Assembly: GCF_033115175.1 (NCBI RefSeq)
Contig: NC_084850.1
Location: forward strand, 13,795,218 to 13,859,217
From: Lepus europaeus
Lineage: Eukaryota > Chordata > Mammalia > Lagomorpha > Leporidae
Reading direction: 5' to 3'
Length of the DNA: 64,000 bases
Positions 34,921 to 45,879 of the stretch are shown in pieces. Every line of letters starts with the position of its first letter. Position 1 is the first letter of the stretch. The notes beneath the pieces were generated by a model. It had not been told where the DNA came from. It saw only the letters and a list, made by a program, of their open reading frames with translations, and made no database searches. Both the position numbers and the translations under genes were made by a program.

Positions 34921-35806
34921 TTGTTTTATGCTGAGTGTATATGTTGAGGTATCACACCATACTCAATAAAATGTGCAGAGAGCTAGTTTAATTCAAAATT
35001 TAAAAAGAAGTTAATTTTTGAAATACAGAGTACTATTTTGTTGTAATAAAAAACCATTCATTTAGAGTTTCTAGGTGTTTACTGGATCCTACAGACATAA
35101 TGACCCTCAACTTCCAAGAAACATAATGTAATGATTATGAGATTATGTAATTTGCTTTGTACGTTTGCAACTAGACAATATAGGGTATGACAAATGCTAC
35201 TTGGAACTCAAATCTACAAATCCTTTAAAAAGAAATTTGGTGATATACATCAAGAGCCTGAAGAAATGGCTGTCTGCTGGTAATCTTTCCTAAGGGGCTC
35301 TGTTTATCACAGAATAATTTGGTAGTAATTAAATAAGCAAAATAAAGGAAAGCAAAGAAATTCAATTCACTTAACAAAAGGGTAGCTAAGAAAACTAGGA
35401 TAAATCTACTGTATGGAAAAATATGCTGTTATTAAAATGTTAACAAGGCACTGTTAATGGTTGTTAATTTTTAAAGCATGTATAAATTATATATGTCAGT
35501 ATAACTAAGAATTGCAAATTTTAAAAGACTGAAAGGTTATGTAACAAAAAGTTTACAAAAATGATCTTTTTATATTCCTGTACTTTCTAAAGTGTTCTAG
35601 AGTCAGCATGTCATTATGGCTGAATTTTAAACAGATCACCTGATTAACCTCCTTCCCCAAGGGCTTCCACACAACAGTGGAGAGCCCGAGACCTTACCAG
35701 AATATATTGCTAAGGAGTTTTCTAGTGATGTTGCTGACTGCATAAAATTTTTATGGACCAACCGACACTGACACATTTTTAATCATGGGAAACAATGTTG
35801 AAAAAA
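34921..35806. other. Unassigned A/T-rich stretch
   Basis: No gene or confident repeat seen. Confidence 0.35.
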
Positions 35807-36200
35807 CTGTTTAATTTTTTTTTTTTTGGTTGCAGTTTAGTCTTACAACTGGTTTAACATTTTGTGGAGCATGCTGACAGAGTCTTCTGCCAAGGAGACA
35901 ATGGACCCAGGTAGATTTAAAAAGTTTATTATTTATGCAGACAGAAAAAGCAAGATCAGCATGGTCAGCTTCATGCATCACTTGAACAAAAGGAGCCCGA
36001 TGAAAGATAACATGGGTGGCAGGTTGTTTTGTTCCCGAGGAGTCCATTCTAGATCAGATAAGAAGTTTTATAGACTGCAGATGTACTCTATGGAATGGAT
36101 AGCAAAGTGCAATATTCCATGTCTCACCAGAACCAAGAAGGTAGATGAGAAGGATTAGAAACTGCCTCCTGGAAGCCTTTCTATAATATCAGGAGGCAAA
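35807..36200 (-). mobile_element. Unresolved retro-derived segment starting with poly(T)
   Basis: Starts with a ~14-base T run (35814-35827). On the minus strand an AATAAA lies about 100 bases upstream of that run ('aataataaactttttaaatc', about 35914-35933), and a 78-codon open frame (35811-36047) runs through it. It could be a retrocopy of a transcript or an LTR end. I recognise no protein and found no right-hand TSD. Confidence 0.3.
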
Positions 36201-36269
36201 TGGGAGATGCCAATCTTGCTGTTTCTAGAAGGACCCTCTGGGTATTCCACTAAGATATAGTCCAGCCTT

Positions 36270-36500
36270 CTGTTTGAACCTTGCCCATATGGCTAATGGG
36301 AAGACATGTAAGGTTGTCAGAATACCAGTATGGATCTAAAACGCTACACATTTTACCTATCCCCTTTCACTCTTTAACATGTCTTGTATTAGAACAAATA
36401 TCTAAAGAGAATTATCATCTATATCTTTCCCACAACACACAAAACATTGCACTCACAGGTAAACTTGTTAATGGATGAGGAATGAAACTAAACAGGAGTG
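36270..36500 (+). repeat. Old repeat copy related to 40130-40210 and 41880-41975
   Basis: 'atggctaatgggaagacatg' parallels 'aggcctatgggaaagcatgc' (40132-40151). 'cccacaacacacaaaacatt' with 'gtaaacttgttaatggatga' parallels the 41930-41970 segment. This is a diverged pair of an old family or an old duplication. Confidence 0.35.
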
Positions 36501-36559
36501 TTCAGCCTACGTGTAATATCAACTCATATGTTTTTTAGAATGTAATACAAATGATTCTG

Positions 36560-36858
36560 GGGGCTGTGGTATAGCAGTTAAAACCACTGCCTGCAGAGCC
36601 TGCATCCCATATGGGCATCTGTTTGAATCCCAGTTGCTTCACTTCTGATTCAGCTCCCTGCTAATGCACCTGGGAAAGCAATAGAAGATGGCCCAGGTCT
36701 TTGGATCCCTGAACCCACGTGGGTAACCTGGGGGAAGCTACTGGCTCCCGGCTTTGGCCTGGCCCAGCCCTGACCAGTGTGGCCATTTGGGGAGTGAACC
36801 TCTGCCTCTCCTTCTCTGTAACTCTGACTTTCAAACAAGTAAATAAATCTCTAAAAAC
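36560..36858 (+). mobile_element. C-type SINE, plus strand, short TSD
   Basis: TSD 'tgattctg' at 36552-36559 and 36859-36866. The (TC)n stretch is missing, so the body passes directly into 'cctctgcctctccttctctg'. Confidence 0.88.
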
Positions 36859-36866
36859 TGATTCTG

Positions 36867-37238
36867 AAGTTTACATAGAACAAAAGTTAGGCAAGAAAAG
36901 GTAAGGTAATAAAAGGGGCTCATATATTAATATGCATTATAAAGTTATAATAATTCAGCAATGTCATACCAACGACTAATTAAGTAGACAACTAACTATA
37001 AAAGAATGGAGAAATCAAGAATGGGACACTGTTTCTGTGTTTGTACACAGGAATACATGACACAATTGTGACAGAATGATGCCTAACTAAAAATAAAAAG
37101 ATGTTGAAACCATTGACTAAGTATTTGGAAAGAGAATGGTTAGGTTATTTGCCTCAAACCAAATACCAAAATAAATCCAAGATTACAGAAATAACTATAA
37201 AAGCTAAAATGATGAAATACCCAGAAAAGATCATTGAG
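36867..37238. other. Unassigned spacer
   Basis: A/T-rich. 'aaataaatccaagattacag' and 'aaataactataaaagctaaa' hint at L1 sense sequence but are too short to place. Confidence 0.3.
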
Positions 37239-37248
37239 GTGGATACTT

Positions 37249-38093
37249 TTTTTATTAAACTTTTATTTAATGAATATAAATTTCCAAAGTACAGCTTATG
37301 GATTACAATGGCTTCCCCTCTCCCATAGCTTCCCTCCCACCTGCAACCCTCCCCTTTCCCGCTCCCTCTCCCCTTCCATTCACATCAAGATTCATTTTCA
37401 ATTCTCTTTATATACAGAAGATCAGTTTAGTATATATTAAGTAAAGATTTCAACAGTTTGCCCCCATATAGCAACACAAAGTGAAAAAATACTGTTGGAG
37501 TACTAGTTATAGCATTAAATAACAGTGTACAGCACATTGAAGACAGAGATCCTACATGATATTTTAAAAAATTAATTAATTTTCTATGCCATTTCCAATT
37601 TAACACCAGGTTTTTTTTTTTCATTTCCAATTATCTTTATATACAGAAGATCGATTCTGTATATAATTAGTAAAGATTTCATCAGTTTGTACCCACACAG
37701 AAACACAAAGTGTAAAAATACTGTTTCAGTACTAGTTATAGCATCACTTCACATTAGACAACACATTAAAGACAGATCCTACATGAGATGTAAGTACACA
37801 GTGACTCCTGTTGCTGACTTAACAATTTGACACTCTTGTTTATGGCGTCAGTAATCTCCCTAGGCTCTAGTTGCTCTAGTCATGAGTTGCCAAGGCTATG
37901 GAAGCCTTTAGAGTCTGCCGACTTTGATCTTATTCCGATAGGGTCATAGTCAAAGTGGAAGTTCTCTCCTCCCTTCAGAGAAAGGTACCTCCATCTTTGA
38001 TGGCCCTGTTTCCACTGGGATCTCACTCACAGAGATCTTTCATTTAGGTCTTCTTTTTTTTTTTTTCCCATGGTGTCTTGGCTTTCCATGCCT
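37249..38093 (-). mobile_element. L1 3' end with tandemly duplicated 3' UTR module, minus strand
   Basis: TSD 'gtggatactt' at 37239-37248 and 38094-38103. In reverse the element has canonical upstream L1 3' UTR (to about 37915), a first copy of the 'ctataactagtactgaaaca' module, an A-rich joint (complement at 37610-37624) and a second copy of the module followed by the polypurine tract. The same two-module layout recurs at 51690-52389. Confidence 0.85.
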
Positions 38094-38103
38094 GTGGATA
38101 CTT

Positions 38104-39095
38104 ATTTATGCGATTAGGCATGGCCTCTCAATGCACAAAACAAAGATAGCATCATAAACTGAAACTGATAGGTCAGCCATGCAAATATAAAAAAAATTAA
38201 ATATAATAATGCCTACCCCCACAGCATCATAATCTCCATTTTCCAGCTGTGAAAAATTAGACTCGAAAAAGTTAAATTACAACAACTCTACTATCATGGC
38301 ACCAAACTTGGGCCTAGCAATGTGCCCCTCATCAGATGGCAAGTCCTAATTTCTCTGTGAAGGCAGGAATCATTTTTCCAGGAATCCCTAAATATGCAAA
38401 TCCATGATTCTCCTACAACTCTAAGATTAGTTAATGACCACAGGAAATTGCTGTCTCCATTACAATTCTAGGAAGGTCTGATACAGACAAAATGTACTTC
38501 ACAGAGACTCTACAGGGAAAAGTAGCAACAGCATATGTAACTTTTGTTAATGGCCCAAATATGCATTGTGACTGAAACTCAAAGAGGATTGTTCCTACTG
38601 TTGCCTCATGTTGTTCATGTCAATCACAAAGGTTACTGCTGCTAAAGTCAATACTAATTACAAGGTAAGTTTTTGACAGCAAATCAATTACCCAGGACAT
38701 TCCAAGAAGAAACACTGCTTCTGCCAGTTTAAGTGTGTCATTTTATATCATTCCTTTGCAAAGATGAACAACGGAATCTTAAAACAAAATATAGGAACCT
38801 TCAAAAGGTGACTTGGCTAATTCAAGTTCTTTTTCACAAAACACCTTCTAAGCAGTGAAGCCTGAAAAATATGAGGATAAACATGCAGAATCTTATAATA
38901 TTGCCTAACAAAGAAAACACATTTGTAAATACAAGTCACCTTTTTTATAATCAAATTGCTTTACGAAGTTCTTAAGAGCCAATTTCCTTTCACTAAAATG
39001 ATTCTTACAGCAAGACACTTAGAAATGCACAAAGACCAACTAATATAGCATTTTTATTATGCAGACAGGGAGACTGAGGTAAATATTTTGAAAAC
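38104..39095. other. Repeat-poor stretch, MIR-like at its left end
   Basis: 38190-38335 resembles a MIR ('aatctccattttccagctgt'). The rest, especially 38570-38960, is non-repetitive and is a candidate conserved non-coding element. No gene seen. Confidence 0.35.
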
Positions 39096-39097
39096 CA

Positions 39098-39356
39098 GAG
39101 GTAGGCTTTGTGGTTCAGCAGGTTAAATCACTGATTATAAAGCCTCCATCCTATATAGGAGTGCTGGTTAGAGGTCAAGTGATTCTACTTATGATCCATC
39201 TTCTAGCTAATGCACCTTTAAAGAAAACTGATTATGTCCCAAGTGTCTGGGCCCCTGTCACCCATGTGGGAAAACCAGATGGAATTCCTGGCTCCTGGCT
39301 TCAGCCTGGCCCAGCCTTGGCTAATGCAAGCATTTTGAGAGTGAAACAGTAGATGG

Positions 39357-39396
<40 letters not shown>

Positions 39397-39446
39397 TCTC
39401 CTCCTTTGTCACTCACTTTTCAAAAAATAAATTCTTTAAAAAAGGA
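39098..39446 (+). mobile_element. C-type SINE, plus strand, with (TC)n
   Basis: Head 'gtaggctttgtggttcagca', body, then (TC)n at 39360-39394 and an 'aaaaaataaattctttaaaa' tail. Confidence 0.85.
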
Positions 39447-39501
39447 TTTTTAAAGCAAATAATAAGAAGAAGACAATATCACAACATTAGACTGCTGTGA
39501 C

Positions 39502-39910
39502 TGTTCCTCGCCACCGCCAGAGATTTAGGCAGGCTGCCCGCAGCTTGCCTTGACAGAGGAGGGGAAGTGCGCCACCCGCCACTCAGCCTTCCCCAAACCC
39601 GGGGACAATCAGGCGCGGTGTGGAGCCCAGTCGAAGCAGGGTCTCACTTTATTGTAAAAGGGATTTGTATATATAGCTATATAGCTGAGGTACAGAGCGA
39701 TGGTACAGAGCTGATGAGCAGATGCGGGCAAGGGGTGGGGTGATGTGATACAAAAGGGTCTTAGCCACTCCTATTAATGATCTTTAGACAAAATCGCCCA
39801 GGGGTTGGGGTGTTTGCTACCAGGGATTTGAAACTTAAAGACAGGTTTTCAAATTCAAGGCAGGCTCAGGAAGTTTCCTCTAGGCCTCCCGGGATTCAGC
39901 CTCCCCCACA
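39502..39910 (-). mobile_element. Solo ERV LTR, minus strand
   Basis: About 409 bp with TG...CA ends (plus strand 'tgttcctcgcc' to 'cctcccccaca'). On the minus strand the order is right for an LTR: U3, a TATA-type 'ctatatagctatatatacaa' (about 39668-39687), then AATAAA (complement at about 39648-39653) and a GC-rich R/U5. No internal retroviral sequence adjoins it on either side and no clear TSD is visible. Family not named. Confidence 0.65.
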
Positions 39911-40232
39911 CTGGACAAAAATGTGAAGAGGACATTTCCCTGCAAAGAAACCCTGGTAAATAAACAGCAATCGAAGTATAAACCCACTAGTATCTAAGAA
40001 ACCCAGGTGAAAACAACCCTTTATTGAACATGTTTGTACTTGCTAAGCACCAATTGTCAAGTTAATCCTCATGATAACCAATGATAATAGTACTGTCTTT
40101 TAAATCAACAATTGCATGATCCTTGCTTACTAGGCCTATGGGAAAGCATGCAAGATTGACAGAGTACCAACCTGGAGCTGCTCCCTCACATATTGGACTG
40201 AACTCTGTCAACACCAAAGTATCCTAGTGCAT

Positions 40233-40496
40233 TAGCCAGTTTTTCATTGCTGTTTTGAAATACCAACGTAGGATGCTCTAGAAAGAAAGGAGGCTTACTT
40301 AGTTCCCAGTTTTTGAGTCTAAGAGCCCAAACGACATTGCAGAGGCTCTTGTGAGGACACCCTTGGATGTATCAATTCACAACATATGACCTTTTTGCTG
40401 ACAGCGTCCCAAAGTAGTTCAGATCATCACACGACAAGAGCTAGGGAGCACATGTGTCTGTTTATGCCTATGGAGTCTCTTTCCAAAAACCTCTTG
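40233..40496 (-). mobile_element. MST/MLT1-like LTR, antisense, left part
   Basis: 'attagccagtttttcattgc' and what follows matches the antisense start of a MaLR LTR. Interrupted at 40496 by the composite element and continued at 41662. Confidence 0.5.
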
Positions 40497-41661
40497 TTTT
40501 TTTTAACTTTTATTTAATGAATATAAATTTCCAAAGTACAGCTTATGGATTACAATGGCTTCCCCCTCCCATAACTTCCCTCCCACCCACAACCCTCCCC
40601 TCTCCCGCTCCCTCTCCCCTTCCATTTGCATCAAGATTCATTTTCAATTCTCTTTATATACACAAGATCAATTTAGTATATATTAAGTAAAGATTTCAAC
40701 AGTTTGCACCCACATAGAAACACAAAGTGAAACATACTGTTTGAGTACTAGTTATAGCATTAAATCACAATGTACAGCACATTAAGGACAGAGATCCCAC
40801 ATGAGCAGCAAGTGCACAGTGGCTCCTGTTGTTGACCCAACAAATTGACACTCTAGTTTATAGCACCAGTAACCACCCTATGCTCTCATCATGAGTTGCC
40901 AAGGCTATGGAAGCCTTCCAAGTTCGCCAACTCTGATCATATTTAGATAAGGTCATAAAAGACAGAGTGAGGATAGTAACCAATGATCCTAAGAGTGGCA
41001 TTAACCAGGTTTGAACAATTATACAGCATTAAGTCGGGAAGAGGACCATCAGTACACACAGGTTGGGAGTAGAGCCATTGGAGGTAGAGTAGAGGTTATG
41101 ATTATGAAGGAATGAGCCCCAAGTGCACTAGACAGGGTCTAGAACAAAGGACAGAGTCATTATTAGAGGAGCTAAGAAAGGTGCTGTCGAAGCTACAAAT
41201 AAGTTTTCTGATTGAGAGGCAAATAGAACCTGATAGAAGGGGCTTGATAATAATCTGGTGGGCTTTAGGCCTTGTAAGTTAAGAGGCCCAGACCTATCTA
41301 TCTCTTCACATGGGGTATATCCTAAGGGAGGTGTGAACCTCCTAGGGGAAGGCACTCTGTTGACTTTCATTACTTGGCTGGCCTGGGAGGAGAGCTGGCC
41401 AGGTAAAGGCAGGTGGCATCTCTAACAAGAAATTGACAGTTCTGCCTGCAATGTTGCTGACCCTACTTGGCCATCCCCTCAGCTGCAGTGGTCACTTTGG
41501 AAGTTGGGCTGAGTGAAGGGCTTTTCAGCTTAGAGCCAATAAGATCTGTGGCTCTGACCTGGGCATCCTTCGACTCCAGGGCAGGTCCATTTCCAGTGAT
41601 CCAACTCTTGGCAGAGCTGCCAGGGCTCTTCACAAGTTGACTTCTGCTGAAGCCCAGACTT
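40497..41661 (-). mobile_element. Composite retrotransposon, minus strand, collinear copy including gag-like end
   Basis: TSD 'ccaaaaacctcttg' (40483-40496) and 'ccaagaacctcttg' (41662-41675). In reverse it reads: gag nucleocapsid-like segment (41661 to about 41450), body (to about 40957), then L1 3' UTR with polypurine tract and poly(A). This copy shows the normal order that is inverted in 2861-5390. Confidence 0.88.
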
Positions 41662-41675
41662 CCAAGAACCTCTTG

Positions 41676-41870
41676 TAAAGCCTTAGGATATGATCATGGG
41701 GGCCGTAGCCTAGTGACCTAATCAAATCTCATCACTTTCCAAAGGCCCCACCTCTAAACATAATAATCAGATGAAATTTACACCTTTCTTATATCGTTGA
41801 CATGAAACTACTGCACGGTTTCAGGGGACAAACTGCATTCAATTCATTGCACCAGGTTGGGATATTGAAG
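41676..41870 (-). mobile_element. MST/MLT1-like LTR, antisense, right part
   Basis: 'tagtgacctaatcaaatctc' and 'ctttccaaaggccccacctc' are the antisense of the conserved 5' part of MST/MLT1 LTRs. It ends near 41855. Confidence 0.6.
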
Positions 41871-42452
41871 TTTTATAGTCACCCTAACATTAACTCCAGT
41901 ATCCAAGTAGAATAATCAGCTGCCTCTCTCCACAACGTACACAACACTACACACACAAGCATACTTGATAATGAGTGAGGGTGGATGAATAAATGTAAAT
42001 TAAGGAACCAAAGGAAAAGAGAGATTAAGGAATTCCTTATGGTCAGATAGCTAGTAAGTGGAAAAGCCAGTATTTCTGGCCATGCAGTCTGACTCCATGG
42101 CCTGCTCTTTAATCACTGCCTTAAGCATATCTTCATAGCATTTTATCTGTCGAGAATATTTGAAAATAGCTCAAAAGGCTACAATAATTGTTACTGGAAA
42201 AGTATAAGGAAATGGATATTTTCATGTACTGTTTTATTGAGTACAGTCACTTGGGAAATTTGTAAAAAAAAAAAAAAAAAGCTAGTATCCCTGAACCTAT
42301 AACATAACTTGTAGGTCCTTCATAGCAAATAGTATGTGAATGTGCAAATATATATGCAAAAGGATGATTAATACTGTTTCAAAAATTGCATGTCAGTGGT
42401 TTATTAATAAAAACAATATCCAGTAAAATTAGCTACAAAAATTAGTTTTCAG
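41871..42452. other. MIR-like remnants and unassigned spacer
   Basis: 42015-42130 resembles a MIR 3' half ('agatagctagtaagtggaaa', 'agtctgactccatggcctgc'). A 17-base poly(A) lies at 42265-42281. No gene. Confidence 0.4.
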
Positions 42453-42757
42453 AGACAGGCATTTGCCATACCACTTAAGATGCCCACATTCCAAGCTGGA
42501 GTACCTGTGTTTGAGTATCATCTCCCCTTCTGAATCCAGCTTCCTGCTAATGCACACTCTGGGAGGCAGTGGATGATGGTTTAGGTAGTTGGGTCCCTGT
42601 CACCCACCTGGAAGACTTGCATTAAGTTTCTAATTGCTGGCTTTGACTTGGCCTATCTCCAGCTATTATTGACATTTGGGGAGTGAATCTGCAGATGAGT
42701 AAGCACCCTCTCTCTCTCTCTCTCTCTCTTTCCTTCTCAAATAATTAAATATTTTAA
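42453..42757 (+). mobile_element. C-type SINE, plus strand, older type
   Basis: 'gacaggcatttgccatacca' head, 'ctctgggaggcagtggatga' body, (TC)n at 42710-42730, and 'ctcaaataattaaatatttt' tail. Confidence 0.82.
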
Positions 42758-43009
42758 AGTAGTTTATATTGTCATAGTTTTAGTTATTGTGAATGCAGGT
42801 GGGTCAAAATTTGCTAAAAAATCAAAGAGGCATATTTCCATCCTTCCTGTTCTACGAAACTCAGATTGGCTTTAGTCTTCAGGCTATTGCCTTATGGAAG
42901 CTGCCCAGTGTTAGGCATCATAACTATATGGCATATAGAATTGTATCAAATATTAAAGCATAGTTTAAAGTTTCAATGACTATGGGTGCTAGAGTAGTGG
43001 GGCAGTTGG

Positions 43010-43570
43010 GTGTATATATTTTTATTCCAGACTCTTGTCGTGCACAGAAAAGCATTCTTATTGCTGACAAATATAAAGTAAATTTTATTTAAAAGGTGAG
43101 AAAATTAACACAAACACACACATATGCTTGGGTCGCCCCACACAGAAAGATACCTGTAATGAGTGGACCATGAGCCCATAAACAGAAAGGATTGAGGAAG
43201 GGGAAACAGAGAGAGCATCCCTGCACCTCCTCCAGTCGTGGTCTCCAGCAGAAAAGAGAACTCCCCCAAAGTTGTTGGCCTATGAGGTTGGTGGAGGGTG
43301 TCACTACAAGCATAAATTCACTTGAGAGTTTTATAGTACTTCTATCAATTCCACATGGAGCTTAATATACATATTTTCATGGCATTTCCCCTTCCCCCCA
43401 CCCCCACCAATGTCCCAGATGAAGCAGATGAATTCCAGGAAAGGGATGTTTTGATTGACAAGTAGAAGAATAGAATTATACCTGGGGTGGGGACTTGTGA
43501 CTTCCAGCTAAGTGATCCTAAAGTAGCTGCCTGCCATCCCATATCAGTAATAGCATATGAATAAGACCTA
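43010..43570 (-). mobile_element. LTR-like segment, copy 1, minus strand
   Basis: Collinear with 47060-47610: 'tttttattccagactcttgt', 'agtaaattttatttaaaagg' (AATAAA on the minus strand), 'tccacatggagcttaatata', 'gatcctaaagtagctgcctg'. Layout fits a minus-strand LTR. Clearly diverged from copy 2, so the family is old. Confidence 0.5.
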
Positions 43571-44010
43571 CACTCTAAATTTATTGAATAAAATGCACAA
43601 ATAGACAGGGATACAAGAAATTTAATCATATGATAATCACAACACATCCCTAGAAAAAGATAAATTTTCTTTTGTTGGAGATAGGTATCTTTATTAAATA
43701 TACTATAAAAGTTCTAACATTTCAAAACAGCTCTGCGAATACATTGCTTCCCTTTTCATTTGCAGTGTTTTGAAAAGACAATACGATAGGACAACACAAT
43801 TTGAACATCAGTTCAAAATTGTTGGTTTTGGCAATATGTGTTGTCACATGATAAAACAAGTGATAGTTTAAATCAGCATCAACAGATTAACTCCATGAAA
43901 TGAAAGTTTGTGTTGTTGATGAATCACAACACAGTAATTTATGGTTAAATATATCTGCTCATTTTATATTCCTGGTACTCAGGATTTAAAAAAAAAAAAG
44001 GCATCTCTAA
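43571..44010. other. Unassigned stretch
   Basis: No gene or recognisable repeat between the LTR-like segment and the next SINE. Confidence 0.35.
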
Positions 44011-44380
44011 GAGGCTGACACTGTGGCATAGCAGGGTTAGCCTTCACCTGTGACACAAGCATCCCAAATGGGTGCCCTTTCAAGACCTGGCTGCTTCACT
44101 TCCCATCCAGCTCCCTGCTAATGGGAGGATGGCCTAAGTGCTTGAGCCCTTGCACCCACACGGGAGACCAGGAAAAATGTCTGGGCTCCTCGCTTCCATT
44201 TGGCCCAGTCCCAGCCATAGTGGCCATTTGGGGAGTGAACCAGCGTATGGAAGATCTCTCTCTCTCTCTCTCTCTCCTCTACCTCCTCCTCCTCCTCCTC
44301 CTCCTCCTCCTCCTCCTCCTCTTCCTCCCCCCCTCTCTGTAACTCTGCCTTTCAAATACATAAAAAACCAAATATTTCAA
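44011..44380 (+). mobile_element. C-type SINE, plus strand, with (TC)n and (TCC)n expansion, TSD
   Basis: TSD 'aaaaaggcatctctaa' (43995-44010) and 'aaaaaagcatctctaa' (44381-44396). The internal pyrimidine stretch has expanded to (TC)n followed by a (CTC)n run at about 44283-44321. Confidence 0.92.
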
Positions 44381-44534
44381 AAAAAAGCATCTCTAAATAT
44401 ACATTTCATATATATTCCATGTAGGTGATAGCTTCTTTGTATTTCTCTCAAAAATACGTTATAACAGTGTACAAATAGGTTACATACACATTCAATTTTA
44501 TAATTTTGCCCCAAAACTGTAGATGTTTCACTTT

Positions 44535-45865
44535 AAAAAAAATTACTGCAGCTGAGGGTATGGTCAAGTAGGGTCAGCAACATTGCAGGCAGAACTGTAA
44601 ATTTCTTGTTAGAGATGCCACCTGCCTTTACCTGGCCAGCTCTCCTCCCAGGCCAGCCAAGTAATGAAAGTCAACAGAGTGCCTTCCCCTAGGAGGTTCA
44701 CACCTCCCTTAGGATATACCCCATGTGAAGAGATAGATAGGTCTGGGCCTCTTAACTTACAAGGCCTAAAGCCCACCAGATTATTATCAAGCCCCTTCTA
44801 TCAGGTTCTATTTGCCTCTCAATCAGAAAACTTATTTGTAGCTTCGACAGCACCTTTCTTAGCTCCTCTAATAATGACTCTGTCCTTTGTTCTAGACACT
44901 GTCTAGTGCACTTGGGACTCATTCCTTCATAATCATAACCTCTACTCTACCTCCAATGGCTCTACGCCCAACCTGTGTGTACTGATGGTCCTCTTCCCCA
45001 CTTAATGCTGTATAATTGTTCAGACCTGGTTAATGCCACTCTTAGGATCATTGGTTACTATCCTCACCCTGTCTTTTATGACCTTGTCTAAATATGATCA
45101 GAGTCGGCAAACTTGGAAGGCTTCCATAGCCTTGGCAACTCATGACCACAGCCTAGGGTGGTTACTGGTGCCATAAACTAGAGTGTCAATTTGTTGGTTC
45201 AACAACAGGAGCCACTGTGCACTTGCTCCTCATGTGGGATCTCTGTCCTTAATGTGCTGTACATTGTGATTTAATGCTATAACTAGTACTCCAACAGTAT
45301 GTTTCACTTTGTGTTTCTATGTGGGTGCAAACTGTTGAAATCTTTATACTAAATTGATCTTCTGTATATAAAGAGAAATGAAAATGAATCTTGATGCAAA
45401 TGGAAGGGGAGAGGGAGCGGGAGAGGGGAGGGTTGCGGGTGGGAGGGAAGTTATGGGAGGGGGAAGCCATTGTAATCCATAAGCTGTACATTGGAAATTT
45501 ATTTATTAAATAAAATTTAAAAAAATTAAAAAAATATTTATTTACTTAAAAGGCAGAAATATGTATGTGTGTGCGGAGAGAGAGAGAAGAGAGTTAGACA
45601 GCGAGTACATCTATCCACTGGTTCACTCCCTAAATGGCTGCAAGGGTTGGGACTGTGCCAGGCCAAAGCCAGAAGCCAGGAACTTCTTCCAGGTTCTCCC
45701 ACATGAGTTCAGGGATCCAAGGATTTGGCCCATCTTCTGCTGTTTTCCCTGGCCATTAGAAGGGAACTGGATCAGAAGTGGAGCAGCCAGTACTGGAACC
45801 ACACCCATACGGAATGCTGGCACTGAAGGCATCGGCTTAACCCACTAGGTCACTGTGCCAGCCCC
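44535..45865 (-). mobile_element. C-type SINE, minus strand, with a composite element inserted in its tail
   Basis: SINE body at 45530-45865. Its TSD 'agatgttttacttt' (45866-45879) pairs with 'agatgtttcacttt' at 44521-44534, on the far side of the composite element. The A/T-rich tail of the SINE was therefore the landing site of the later insertion at 44545-45525. Confidence 0.85.
44545..45525 (+). mobile_element. Composite retrotransposon, plus strand
   Basis: Begins in the sequence following the gag-like part ('ctgcagctgagggtatggtc'). It continues through the body with an open frame at 44664-44906, crosses the breakpoint near 45076/45077 into the L1 3' UTR, then the polypurine tract (about 45400-45455) and an A-rich tail. 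The flanking duplication is low-complexity ('tttaaaaaaa.atta'). Confidence 0.85.
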
Positions 45866-45879
45866 AGATGTTTTACTTT

